Numbered from the stretch's first letter, positions 45,704 through 57,094 are shown. The stretch is DNA of 64,000 bases from Megalobrama amblycephala (GCF_018812025.1 NC_063045.1:21208656-21272655), one strand, 5' to 3'. A program made the numbers and translations. The notes: generated by a model not told the origin, from the letters alone.

Positions 45704-45886
45704 GACCTTGTGAAATTAATGACATAGTTGAGAAGTACAATATGCAGCTCCCTACAGAAAAGGTCTATATAGCACATGCTAACAAGTATAGACTGAACTG
45801 TACAGCTGGATGGAATACTGGAAGTGAGATGAGAGCGTATGTGGACGTGTCGTGTTCTAATGGAAATCTACAGATTGACAAAAGTT
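45704..45886 (+). CDS. Factor H-like terminal CCP exon
   Basis: 183 bases, phase 1-1, acceptor GTCATAG, donor T|GTGAGT. Cysteines in PCEIND, LNCTAGW and VSCSNG. The fourth cysteine codon is split and completed by the next exon (t|gt). It lacks the usual late tryptophan; in this module GNLQIDKSC occupies that place. Confidence 0.85.
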
Positions 45887-45978
45887 GTGAGTATTTGTCT
45901 CGTTTTCAGAACCTGAATTAGTCATGTTGGTGTTCTGGACATTTATATATTTGTTTGTTTGTTTCTTTCTTTCTTTAG

Positions 45979-45998
45979 GTGATACACAAAATAATTGA
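45979..45998 (+). CDS. Factor H-like last coding exon, short tail and stop
   Basis: After a pyrimidine-rich acceptor (TTCTTTCTTTAG) the frame completes the final cysteine and adds DTQNN before TGA at 45996-45998. A short tail after the last module is usual for factor H. The nearest clear AATAAA on the strand lies far off in repeats or at 47631, so the 3' end of the mRNA is uncertain. Confidence 0.75.
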
Positions 45999-46219
45999 AT
46001 GTAAACTGGAGTAGTAATTGAGGTAATGAAACCCAGTAAGATTTTAGGAATGACTTCTAGTATTTACTTTCAGATGTTTTTAGCACTTAATGTTGATGTA
46101 AAAAAATTACTATTGTCACTGTCAAATTTTTTCAGTTTCCTAATAATGTAAAAATGCAGAATGTAATTATATTTGTGAAGACGGAAACACACACACGCAC
46201 GCACACACAGCTGGTACAT

Positions 46220-47157
46220 ACAGTACAGTCCAAAAGTTTGGAACCACTAAGATTTTTAATGTTTTTAAAAGAAGTTTCGTCTGCTCACCAAGGCTACATT
46301 TATTTAATTAAAAATACAGTAAAAAACAGTAATATTGTGAAATATTATTACAATTTAAAATAACTGTGTACTATTTAAATATATTTGACAAAGTAATTTA
46401 TTCCTGTGATGCAAAGCTGAATTTTCAGCATTGTTACTCCAGTCTTCAGTGTCACATGATCCTTCAGAAATCATTCTAATATGCTGATTTGCTGCTCAAG
46501 AAACATTTATGATTATTTTCAATGTTGAAAACAGTTGTGTACTTTTTTTTTCAGGATTCCTTGATGAATAGAAAGTTCAAAAGAACAGCATTTATCTGAA
46601 ATACAAAGCTTCTGTAGCATTATACACTACCGTTCAAAAGTTTGGGGTCAGTAAGAATTTTTATTTTTATTTTTTTGAAAAGAAATTAAAGAAATGAATA
46701 CTTTTATTCAGCAAGGATGCATTAAATCAATCAAAAGGCAGTAAAGACATTTATAATGTTACAAAAGATTAGATTTCAGATAAACACTGTTCTTTTGAAC
46801 TTTCTATTCATCAAATAATCCTGAAAAAAAATATTGTACACAAATATTTTGTACAATTGTACACATTAAATGTTTCTTGAGCAGCAGATCAGCATATTAG
46901 AATGATTTCTGAAGGATCATGTGACACTGAAGACTGGAGTAATGATGCTGAAAATTCAGCTTTGCCATCACAGGAATAAATTACTTTGTGAAATATATTC
47001 AAATAGAAAACAGTTATTTTAAATTGTAATAATATTTCACAATATTACTGTTTTTTTACTGTATTTTTAATTAAATAAATGTAGCCTTGGTGAGCAGACG
47101 AAACTTCTTTTAAAAACATTAAAAATCTTAGTGGTTCCAAACTTTTGGACTGTACTG
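46220..47157. mobile_element. Foldback MITE with TA target
   Basis: CAGTACAGTCCAAAAGTTTGG at left and its reverse ending GGACTGTACTG at right, each next to TA. The arms mirror each other through AAGAAGTTTCGTCTGCTCACC and TCTGAAGGATCATGTGACACTG. It resembles a very abundant zebrafish repeat. Non-coding. Confidence 0.85.
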
Positions 47158-47210
47158 TATATTATCATTCTCATTCATCTACAAATTCTATAAATCTCAC
47201 AGAAATTATT

Positions 47211-47212
47211 TG

Positions 47213-47295
<83 letters not shown>

Positions 47296-47299
47296 TTTC
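47211..47299. repeat. (TA)n then T run
   Basis: About 34 TA units followed by 21 T. Confidence 0.9.
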
Positions 47300-47410
47300 A
47301 ACATTGCTTTAACAACCCTTGTGATTAAAAACATGTTAATAATTAGACCGACCATGGTGTGGATATTAGTTCAACATATTTCTTTCTTTGCATTATATAT
47401 ATGCATGTAG

Positions 47411-47583
47411 TCATATGTCCCACCGGACATGGAGTGGAGTAACATCTCACAACAAGAACTGGCAAATCTGGTGCAGTCCATGAGGATGAGATCAACTGTA
47501 GTACTTAAAGCAGCTGGTGCCATAACATATACTGACTGCTATGTTGATATTGCCAGCCTGAGTTTCCTAGTCATATACGACTA
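47411..47583 (+). CDS. Orphan terminal-exon-like frame, unidentified
   Basis: After an acceptor-like GCATGTAG, an open frame of 56 codons (VPPDMEWSNISQQE at its start, DCYVDIASLSF near its end) reaches TAG at 47581-47583. AATAAA follows at 47631, so it looks like a 3' terminal exon. Its phase does not fit the factor H-like donor at 45886: joining them gives a stop after ten codons. A second frame holds fragments reminiscent of a CCP start (ICPTGHGVE, HEDEINC). It could be a decayed CCP exon or the end of another transcript. Low confidence that it is translated. Confidence 0.3.
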
Positions 47584-47630
47584 GAGAGGCTGTTGACGTC
47601 CATGTATTTAAACTAATATTTAAACTACTC

Positions 47631-47636
47631 AATAAA
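47631..47636 (+). terminator. AATAAA polyadenylation signal candidate
   Basis: AATAAA lies 47 bases after the stop of the orphan frame. It is the only well-placed signal downstream of the factor H-like exons outside repeats. Confidence 0.4.
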
Positions 47637-47649
47637 AGAAAACCAACCA

Positions 47650-49309
47650 ATATTTAAATCTCTTAATTGCCTTGAATGCTCTGATATTCAGCATCACAGT
47701 AAGTGAAATTTAAATTTGTTTTATCAATTTTTACAAATATTGTAGCACTGATCATATTCTTTAAGTTTTGCCTTCAACCCTGTTATCCAAGTTTTAAGAA
47801 AATGTGACTTAATCAGTGGCGTGCAGTGGTGTTTTGAAATGAGACAACAAACAATGTCCTCAATGATACTGTTTATGTGCTTTATTTAATGTTAAAAGCC
47901 TTAACTTTACCTGCAGGTGTCGCTGTTGGACAGTATTCCTTTAGAAACACGAGACACTTGAACACTTTTTATTGACACATTTTGTAATATTTGCATTGTT
48001 TTATTTTTGTAATATAGATTACTATCTCATCCTAATTTTTGAGAAGCCGCTGCCTCCCTTGCCTCCTCGGAGGAAACACCCCTGGACCAAATAAATTTGT
48101 TTTTCAGATCAGGTCATTACAAATCAACCTTTTGTACAAAGCTACTGTGAGGTTTAATTGTATGCTAAATGTACAGCCCTGTATCATGGAACATGAAGTC
48201 TTATAAGCATGAACAAACTAAGGGAATTAATGAGTTCATTAACAAGACACAGGTGAATATAATGACAAATCAGACAACTCAGGAAAACTAGGACAGTCAA
48301 TGGGGCAAACTATCACAGAAGACAAAATAAAAAAAAAAAAAACAGAAAATATGATAGGCTACACATTACACCCTGTTGCTCATTCTGGATTATATTTATT
48401 TTTATCTTATGAATTTTGATTTTATAGGCTATATATATATAAACTCTGTTTTTTAAAATGTTTAAATTTATTGAATATGCCAAAACTTAGCTTCCATATG
48501 ACAAACATTTATGTATAAAGTTAAAGACCTTTGAGTTTAACATTTCAATGTTTACCAAAAGTCCACACTGTAAGATCCAGTAAACGACATCCAGTATTTA
48601 CGGTTTAAAAAAGGCATTTTTTTTTTTTTTTTCAGTGTGAGATAAGGAGGATCATCTAGGTCATTTACACAACTTGTTTTTTCAGTTTTAAGCATGTTCG
48701 GATACTTTAAACTGTTTGTCTATCTCAATGCAGTGGCAGTTATATATTTTGCAATGTTTGAAAGGTTGATTTGTGAATATTTTGAAACTTCTTACATCTC
48801 ACTCAGTGTAGTTTTTTTTTCTTTACATTGTCCCAAGGGACAGATTAATTCATCTAATAATTTACTTCTTTAAATGTAAATAACACTAGTCAGTAAAAAA
48901 CGTAGTGAACACATAAAATATTTTGGAACTTTCTTTTTGCTTCCTGGTTACATATAAATGTGATTTAAGAAGTTTGTCTTTTTGTCCTTTAATTTGTCCG
49001 AATGACAAAAAGCTACTTGTGATGAGATTTCTGTAAACATTCTTGGCTTTTGTCTTTTGGTTGTTTTCCTTTATTTAGTTTATTTATTTTTGATGATGTT
49101 GTTGTTCATCTTAATGTCCTATTCAGTTACATTTAATTAACTTGAATTTAAATCCCATACATATTATAAAGCAGGTCCAAAACTGAAATCCATTTGTGAA
49201 ATAGACTCTTGATGAGACTGAAAGTGAACTGCATGATACAGTAGATTATCACTGTATTTTGATGTGTTCAGTTGACAGCTGTAAACATCAGACAAAAAAT
49301 ACTTTTCTT
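47650..49309. other. No gene recognised; duplicated promoter-distal sequence at 48.9-49.3 kb
   Basis: 48900-49310 resembles 37320-37470 upstream of the factor H-like gene (GACAxxTGTAAACATCAGA and the TTTTCTTTT motif), so the tandem duplication includes several hundred bases of promoter. The rest is AT-rich without exons. Confidence 0.45.
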
Positions 49310-49313
49310 TTAA

Positions 49314-49989
49314 AGGTCCCGTTCTTCGTGATCCCATGTTTCAAACTTTAGTTAGTGTGTAATGTTGTTGTTAGAGTATAAATAAAATGTGTAAAATTTT
49401 AAAGCTCAAAGTTCAATGCCAAGCGAGATATTTTATTTAACAGAAGTCGCCTACATCGAACGGCCAGTTTGGACTACATCCCTCTACTTCCTTCTTTAAT
49501 GACGTCACTAAAACAGTTTTTTGACTAACCTCCGCCCACAGGAATACACAAGAGTTGCGTTTGTAGAGTGTGTTTGTCGCCATGTCGTCGAAACGCTGTT
49601 ATTTTCATCCCGCAGTCCAATCACCGGGTCTGATTCCGGCTCAAATTGATAGGGTAAAATTAAAGACGTGTTTACAATAACACTGAGCGCGTGCATCTCC
49701 ACGTTATGGTAAGGAGGCGTGACTTTTCCGGGCACGGTGCGCTCAGAGCTGTCGAATCACAACACAGGAACCGCTGGCACAATCAGAACTCGTTACGTAT
49801 TTCTGAAGGAGGGACTTCATAGAACAAGGAAGTCATCAGCCCGTTTTTATGACAGTGGAAACAGCGGTATACAGATAAGTAAATTATGTGAAAAATACTG
49901 TGTTTTTTTACACGTGAAACATGAACACATGTTATATTGCACACTATAAACACAATCAAAGCTTCAAAAAACCACGAAAAACGGGACCT
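49314..49989. mobile_element. TTAA-flanked MITE with AGGTCCCGTT ends
   Basis: TTAA at 49310-49313 and 49990-49993. AGGTCCCGTTCTTCGTG at left, reverse CGAAAAACGGGACCT at right. 676 bases. It is inserted at a TTAA in the duplicated factor H-like promoter; the undamaged site in copy A reads TTTTAGTCAAAAT. Short frames on both strands show no domain. Confidence 0.85.
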
Positions 49990-50141
49990 TTAAACAAAAT
50001 ATCCTTCTGCATGACCATAAAGTGGTCTGGTTTAAAAGAGTCCTCCTTTTGACTTAGTAAATGATTAACTTGTCGATCCCTCATCAAAGAAAAAGAGACA
50101 GAAAACAAAAGTTACAGTCATTTGTGAAATGAGAGTTCAAA

Positions 50142-50211
50142 ATGAGAGTTCCTGTACAAATCATCACCTTTTCCTGTTTCCTATTTTCTGTCACTGTTGT
50201 GCGAGGTCAAG
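50142..50211 (+). pseudogene. Second factor H-like exon 1 (signal peptide), truncated gene copy
   Basis: Encodes MRVPVQIITFSCFLFS then VTVVRGQ. It is nearly identical to the exon at 37609 and has the same phase 1 CAAG|GTGAGT donor. The leader around it is also conserved. An upstream out-of-frame ATG at 50129 would be met first by ribosomes. The next exon is reduced to about 10 bases at 50337-50348 with its acceptor AG changed to AA, followed by repeats. No CCP exon appears through 64000. It is a dead partial duplicate unless exons lie beyond the window. Confidence 0.8.
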
Positions 50212-51777
50212 GTGAGTTTATTCATTTTTAATATGTAGAAAGTTATCCATATTATAATCACACCCAACATTTACCTTAAATGGTTTTAAAGAGTGTTGAC
50301 TAGTACATCTTTGTGTGACATTTGTTTGTGCTTCTCAAAATGTCTTTGAGAGAAGCCTGGTCTCGTTGTTAATACATAGGTATAAATGTGTAACTTTCAA
50401 AGACACAAAATGTAAATTTTTGTACATTTAGAAAGGTGCTGAAACGTACAATATCGACGTATTTATAGAACTAAAACATAATAATACTTTTTTTTTTCAG
50501 CGAAAAAACAAAAAAAATATTATGACTTTTTCATGTCATAAAGATACACTGTTAAAAAAAAACTGTCAAATTTACGGTAAAATACCGGCAGCTGTGGTTG
50601 CCAGGAATATACCGTGAAAAAAATGTGGAATCTGTAAAAGACAATACGGTATACTGGTTTTGTAACCCTAAATTTTACAGTAGACAACGTATTTTTTTTT
50701 TACCAAAATCATGGTAGAAAAAAACAAATATATTTGTCAATTATACAGTAATTTTATGTAAAAAATGCAACTTTCCATAGCTTTTTACGGATATTTGCAG
50801 TAAAAAAAAAGTTATAATATAATAATATATACAGTAATTTGTTGTTAATTTAACAGTAATACACTGTAAAAAAATCCCAGTAAAATTTACGGTAAAAAAA
50901 CGGCAGCTGTGGTTGCCAGAACGTTACCATAAAAAAATACAGTAGCACCGTAAAAAAAAATTGTTAAATTTACGGTAAAATAACGTATTTCATTAACTGA
51001 TATAATGTTAATTTACTAACCTAATGAAGTACTAATATCTGTTTTGTACCTTTATAATACACTGACAGTCACCAAACACAGTGGTGATAAGAGTCACATG
51101 ATGAATCAAAGTTCATCACAAGCAGCTTTTCCACAAGCTGAGGAGGACAATACTAATATATAGAAGGTGCACAAAGTGTCATTCACACACACACTAAACA
51201 CCATCAAGGTAACATGCATGAAATTTTAAAAATGCAATAAACATTAATTTAATAACATTAGATGTAACATAAAACCCTAATGTACATAACTGATTAGAAA
51301 AAAATGAGAAAAACTAAGAAGAAACAGTTATTTCAACGAAAATATATCAATTGTGAAGTGTCATGCAGGGAATTGTGGGAATGTCAATTTACGGATTTTC
51401 ACTGTAAATTTTACAATGAATTGTTATTTTTCACTTCCAAAAACTGTGAATTTAACGGTATTTTACCGTAAAATTACATTAAATGTACCGTTAGATCTAT
51501 TACAGTTATTCACCGTATATAGTACAGAAACTTTCTGTAAACCAATTGACAGTTTTTCACTGCAGCATTTTTAGTCTTTTACTGTTAAAATCATGGTAAT
51601 TTTTTACAGTGAGGAGTTCACTTTGGACTGGCAGGATCCCCTCTGCAGCAAAAAAATGGATAAAGTTTCAAAAGTTTGATCAGTGCTTGAGCAAAATGCA
51701 CAGAAATGAACAAAACGTGCTGTCAAAAACAGATCTAATGATAAATGATTTCTTAGGTGTAAAGTATGCAGTTCTTA

Positions 51778-52395
51778 AAGGATTAGTTCACTTTAAAAAA
51801 AACTTTTGCTGATAATTTACTCACCCCCATGTCATCCAAGATGTCCATGTCTTTCTTTCTTCAGTCGAAAAGAAATTAAGGCTTTTGATGAAAACATTCC
51901 AGGATTTTTCCCTATATTATGGTCTCCAATGGGACCCAAACGGTTCAAGGTCCAAATGACAGTTTCAGTGCAGCTTCAAAGGGCTTTAAACGATACCAGA
52001 CGATGAATAATGGTCTTATCTAGCGAAACGATCACTCATTTCAAAAATAAATAAAAAAGTTTAAGTTTTATGAGCACAAATGCTCGCCTTGCTCTGTTCT
52101 GTGATGCGCGTTCGTGACGTCACGTAATACGCAATTACGTTGAAAAGGTCAAGTTGACGTGTTTACAAATGTGCGGAAGGAGGACCATATACACCACATA
52201 TTCAAATGTATTTGTGTCAGTTTATCGTTTAAAATGCCCATTTCGTGTGTGTATCCTGGGTGCTTTAATATTAAAAAGCCTAAAAGAAAATTTTCTTCAG
52301 GACAGAAATTTTTCAAGCGTGACCTTTTCAACGTAATTGCGTATTACGTGACGTCATTTCACTATTTTTGAAATGAGTGATCGTTTCGTCTATCC
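51778..52395. mobile_element. TTAA|AGGATTAGTTCAC element with THAP start, nested
   Basis: TTAA at 51774-51777, then AGGATTAGTTCACTTT. The distal end is lost at the junction with the foldback arm. An inverted GAAACGATCACTCATTTC block occurs at 52025-52042 and 52370-52387. CpG-rich ACGTCACGTAATACGC words resemble a promoter next to the ATG at 52234. Confidence 0.6.
52234..52371 (+). pseudogene. THAP-like exon start in the nested element
   Basis: From ATG 52234 the frame begins MPISCVYPGCFN, with C5-x4-C10 as in the first zinc ligands of a THAP domain. A lysine-rich stretch with KFFKRD follows, and the frame then runs into the inverted repeat and stops. The second C-x2-H pair is absent, so it is truncated. 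It is the third THAP-type start found in a transposon fragment here. Confidence 0.45.
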
Positions 52396-53027
52396 TATTA
52401 CTGTTAAATTAACAACAAATTACTGTATATATTATTATATTATAACTTTTTTTTTACTGCAAATATCCGTAAAAAGCTATGGAAAGTTGCATTTTTTACA
52501 TTAAATTACTGTATAATTGACAAATATATTTGTTTTTTTCTACCATGATTTTGGTTAAAAAAAAATATGTTGTCTACTGTAAAATTTAGGGTTACAAAAC
52601 CAGTATACCGTATTGTCTTTTACAGATTCCACATTTTTTTCACGGTATATTCCTGGCAACCACAGCTGCCGGTATTTTACCGTAAATTTGACAGTTTTTT
52701 TTTAACAGTGTAGGCCTAATATATGCTACCATGAAATTATTTTCTGAACTATAATGTCCCACAAATTGCATTTCCAAATAAATAAACAGATACATGCAAA
52801 AATACATATGCATAAAGAAATAACTTGATTAGGCTACTTTAAATAAACCAGTTAAAGAAAAACAGGAAAATGTAAAAAAAAAAAAAAAAAAAAAAAACAT
52901 GGCCTGAAATAATAAATAGGCATTCACATAATAAATCATGTTTGTTTCTAAATAATCTGTATGTGAAGAGTTCAGATGCAAAAGCCTCTAAGTGCCATCT
53001 GAATTTCTTCTAGAATGATCATTTTTA

Positions 53028-54806
53028 TAAAGCAAAATCCCCAGTGTTAAATTAACACCCAAAGTGAACATATGAGTCCATCTTACCGGGTGTTAAAAAG
53101 TAACACTGAAGCAGTGTTAAAGTTAATGAGATAATTGATTGATGATTGAGTGATGATTGACAATTAGTGGAGACACCTGATGATAATAAGCAGAATCACT
53201 GAAGAAACAACAAGAGAAAAAGAGAGAGACACAACATCTACAACTGACTTCCAGCCATTAAACATTATTACACTTATTATTAACCAGTTTGATTTGATTT
53301 CTGTCATACATCAACAAAAGTTCTTATTGAGAATTAACAGATGTTTAGATGTTAATGTTTTAATGAAAGTTTAGTTTGAAGTCACCATGATGGTGAAAAG
53401 CATTTCCTTTAGTTGGGCTCTTGACTCTCTTTATTAACATTAATTTATCTCTGGCTGCTCCGACTTTGTGTTTCTAAAGCACATTTGTTATAGTCAGAGA
53501 AACTATGATCTGGGGTGTTTCCCAATCGTAATGTGAACCAAAGATTATCAATTTAGGTTTACAATGCTTTGGGAATCACAGTCATGATGATTTTGTTTTG
53601 ATGATGATATTCTCTTTGTGAAATGGTCAGATTCATTGGTGACATCCAGTATTGATGGTCATATAGAGGTTATATTATTTCTTTTTAGTAAACGTGTTAC
53701 CGCTTGAAATCCAGAAAAGCTTTTATAATCTGAAGACCCAAGAAAAAAAAAAACACACACACACAGACATCAAGAGTCAGCATATGATTCTCAAGAACGG
53801 TGACGATAAATAAATACAAAATACTGACAAACAGATCAACTCTGAACATCACAAAACAAGCTACTGTCACAACAAAACAACAGAGAAATAAAGCAAACAT
53901 GAACAATCTACGAAAATTACAGGACAATTCAGCTGCATAATTTATTAATGCAGCAATGCATGATGGGAGCCATGGATGAGTTTTGACTGGTGGCTCCCAT
54001 CATGCACTGCAACATGAAGCACTTTGTTTGATTGTCACCATTGTTGAGGGTCATATGCTGATTCTTGATGTCTGTGTTTTGTTTTGTTTTTTTTCTGTTC
54101 TTCAGATTATAAAAGCTCTTCTAGATTTCAAGTGGTAACAGATTTACTAGAAAGAAATAATATAACATCTATATGACTGACAATACTGGATGTCACCAAT
54201 GAATCTAACCATTTCTCAAAGAGAATGTCATTATCAAAACAAAACCATCATGACTGTGATTCCCAAAACATTGTAAACCTAAATTGATAACTTTTGGTTC
54301 ACATCACTATTGAGAAACACAGCCCAGATCATAGTATCTCTGGCCATAACAAATGTGCTTTACAAACACAAAGTTGGAGCAGTCAGAGATAAATTAATGT
54401 TAATAGAGTCAAGAGCCCAGCTAAAGGAAATGCTTTTCACCATCATGGTGACTTCAAACTAAACTTTCATTAAAACATTAACATCTAAACATCTGTTAAT
54501 TCTCAATAAGAACTTTTGTTGATGTGTGACAGAAATCAAATCAAACTGGTTAATAATAAGTGTAATAATGTTTAATGGCTGGGAGTCAGTTGTAGTTGTT
54601 GTGTCTCTCTCTTTTTCTCTTGTTGTTTCTTCAATGATTCTGCTTATTATCATCAGGTGTCACCACTAATTGTCAATCATCACTCAATCATCAATCAATT
54701 ATCTCATTAACTTTAACACTGCTTCAGTGTTACTTTTTAACACGCGGTAAGATGGACTCTTATGTTCACTTTGGGTGTTAATTTAACACTGGGGATTTTG
54801 CTGTAT
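53028..54806. mobile_element. 1.78 kb foldback element (CAAAATCCCCAGTGTTAA ends)
   Basis: AGCAAAATCCCCAGTGTTAA at left and its reverse at right. The arms pair over about 850 bases each, to a centre near 53965 where GATGGGAGCCA faces TGGCTCCCATC. The 64-codon frames at 53180-53374 and 54459-54653 are mirror images of one sequence and show no domain. Ends match the small foldback at 816-1154. Confidence 0.85.
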
Positions 54807-55019
54807 AGTTAAGTACTTTCACTTAAATGACAATTAATAGGTAATTTGCATTGCCATTTAAGTGAAATTATTGAACTTAAATATACAAGCTTGATAAAAA
54901 TGATAATTCTAGAAGAAAATTTCAGATGGCACTTAGAGGCTTTTGCATCTGAGCTCTTCGTGTATTAATCATGTTGATAGGCCCTATAAAACAAATATTA
55001 CATATTAATCATGTCAATT

Positions 55020-55400
55020 TCCTGCATCTGTTATTGACGTCCAAATGACGTCCAAAAAAATTACCCCGTTCAAGTTGGGTCATGGTTGGACGTCCAAATA
55101 GTGGACCTGTATAATTGACAAATATATTTGTTTTTTTCTACCATGATTTTGGTAAAAAAAAATACGTTGTCTACTGTAAAATTTAGGGTTACAAAACCAG
55201 TATACCGTATTGTCTTTTACAGATTCCACATTTTTTTCACGGTATATTCCTGGCAACCACAGCTGCCGGTATTTTACCGTAAATTTGACAGTTTTTTTTA
55301 ACTGTGTAGTTTGGACGTCGAATAGATGTTCAGAAATGGTCATGGACCGACGGACCTAATATAGACATGATCTGCATGTCTATCCGACGTCCAGTGTTTA
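55020..55400. repeat. GGACGTCC-rich element split by an ACTGT foldback arm
   Basis: Repeated GACGTCC/GGACGTC words on both sides of the inserted arm (55107-55306). A similar GACGTC-rich stretch lies at 57095-57290. Confidence 0.6.
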
Positions 55401-55409
55401 GTGGGATTT

Positions 55410-56140
55410 TTTAACATCTTGCTTCTGTAAAAATGAACGTTTTTGTTTGCTTAAAAATCTACAGATTTATACTGTGAATTCCAATGTGCACAACCCCAAG
55501 AGATGTAGTTTTACTCAAATAATACCATAAAATCTAAGGTTTTTAGACATTTTCAACATTACAATATTTAATTGTAAAATGTATGCATATTTATTTGTTT
55601 TCACAGAAAATATTTATAATTTCAACATTTTATTACAGTAAAAAACAAAATTTTATCCAGTCTCACAATTAACGGTTATTCAATCTATTTAATACAGTAA
55701 AAGGAAGTTTTTGGTTTTACGCTCCATTACCGTTGGAATTTCACGGTGTTTTGCTGTATATTTTACTGACTTTTTTTACAGTGTATGTGTAATTTCCCTT
55801 TTATCATTTTGTGGATAAATGTAATATCCCTAAACCCCATCTTCTGTTGATTTCAGGCTGTGTAGTTTTAAGTCAGTTGTAGTTGTTTCATTTTCTGAGA
55901 GTGTTAGCATGATGTTGAACCAATGTCACATTGTAACATTGATTCAATGCCATTACCATAATTTTTTTTTTTTTGAAATGTCAACATTTTTTCAACATTA
56001 ATTGCGAGTACAAAAGTGATATTGATTCAATGCGGTTAACGTTGACACATTAACATTGATTTAACATTATTTTGATCATTGCTTGCTATCTGGGAATGAC
56101 ATGCTCTTGTTCCATTGAAAACAAATTTAGTCATCCTCAA
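55410..56140. other. No gene recognised; degraded ACTGTAAAA-type repeats
   Basis: Words such as TTTTTTACAGTGTA and AACATTGATTCAATG recur. No exon found. Confidence 0.45.
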
Positions 56141-56145
56141 CTTAA

Positions 56146-56459
56146 AGGTCCCGTTTTTCGTGTTTTTTTTGAAGCTTTGATTGTGTTTATAGTGTGCAAT
56201 ATAACATGTGTTCATGTTTCGCGTGTAAAAAAACACAGTATTTTTCACATAATTTACTTATCTGTATACCGCTGTTTCCACTGTCATAAAAACGGGCTGA
56301 TGACTTCCTTGTTCTATGAAGTCCCTCCTTCAGAAATACGTAATGAGTTCTTATTGTGCCAGTGGTTCCTGTGTTGTGATTCGACAGCAGCTTAGCGTAC
56401 CCAGAGCCATAGAGAGAGCGCACCTTGCCCGGAAAGGTCACGCCTCTTACCATAACGTG
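56146..56459. mobile_element. Half copy of the AGGTCCCGTT MITE, inverted
   Basis: TTAA at 56142-56145, then AGGTCCCGTTTTTCGTG. It matches the right half of 49314-49989 in reverse and stops abruptly near 56459, where unrelated sequence begins. Confidence 0.75.
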
Positions 56460-57090
56460 TGCTGCACATAGTTTTACATGTGGATTATTGTGGTGTCGTG
56501 CCAAATGAACACAAAAGACAATAATTCCCGAGAGACTGAACTCTTTAATCTCCACAAGCAGTGTTACGTCCCCCTGGCGTCTAGAGGATATGGAGACGTA
56601 ACATGAGAAAAGATTAACTATTAAAAAGCTGTTAAAAGAATGGACTCATTTATTAAGGAGATGTGATGTGTGTAGTAAAGAAACAGGCAGAGAAGAACTA
56701 AATTTGTAGTTGCTTTTAGTAAGGGAAAATAATTCAATGTAACAAAACACCCAATGATACAAAAAGCAGTGAACCAAACATACATCCAAAACAAACAAAT
56801 ACCTATTTACAAATTATATACAAAAGTAAAATAAACGATAACAAAGCGAGGGACGAGAGCGGTGCTAAAACAAAGAAATCAATAAAACAAAACAAGTTAA
56901 CTAAACCCCAACAAATTCTAAACTAATCAAAAGAAAGCAAGGAAAATAACATCTTCAGTGTAGAACACCGCTATCTACACTAACTAACAAACATAAATAC
57001 ATAAATTGGCACCCGCTCCTAAACTAGTGTGTTTAAACAACTTTACTCTAAGTGCTGCGAGGTGTAAGTCACGTGACATACTAACCCAAC
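56460..57090. other. Unclassified, possibly LTR-derived
   Basis: Starts at the break in the preceding MITE. TGTTACGTCCCCCTGG at 56563 and A-rich sequence after it would fit an LTR retrotransposon fragment, but no paired LTR was found. No exon. Confidence 0.3.
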
Positions 57091-57094
57091 AAAC

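Larger units (their letters stand above)
37609..45998 (+). pseudogene. Complement factor H-like gene, CCP-repeat protein, partly decayed
   Basis: Factor H is a secreted plasma regulator of the complement alternative pathway: a chain of ~60-residue CCP (sushi) modules that bind C3b and host surfaces. Here a signal-peptide exon is followed by ten exons, with CCP exons in phase 1-1 and CCP2 split over two exons as in factor H. Seven later CCP exons have intact frames with all four cysteines and usually the late tryptophan. Lesions: frameshift and stop in CCP1 (37856, 37921), stop in CCP2b (38368), GA in place of GT at 41202. Skipping all damaged exons keeps frame: exons 1, 40500, 40762, 41371, 42067, 45435, 45704 and 45979 give 1188 bases, 395 residues, six CCPs. 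It may be a pseudogene or a living short CFHR-like gene. Confidence 0.85.
50545..52712. mobile_element. Foldback MITE family with ACACTGTTAAAAAA ends
   Basis: The left arm (50545-50870: ACACTGTTAAAA, AATTTACGGTAAAATACC, GCAGCTGTGGTTGCC) is mirrored at 52395-52712. A second, similar unit lies inside (50869-51611). A truncated third copy of one arm is at 55107-55306. Non-coding. Confidence 0.75.

Noticed and set aside
45886..47583. Joining the last CCP exon to the 47411 frame
   Set aside because: The phase is wrong and gives an early stop, while the exon at 45979 completes the final cysteine codon with a good acceptor.
53180..53374. 64-codon frame repeated on the other strand at 54459-54653
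   Set aside because: Mirror image caused by the hairpin arms, not two genes.
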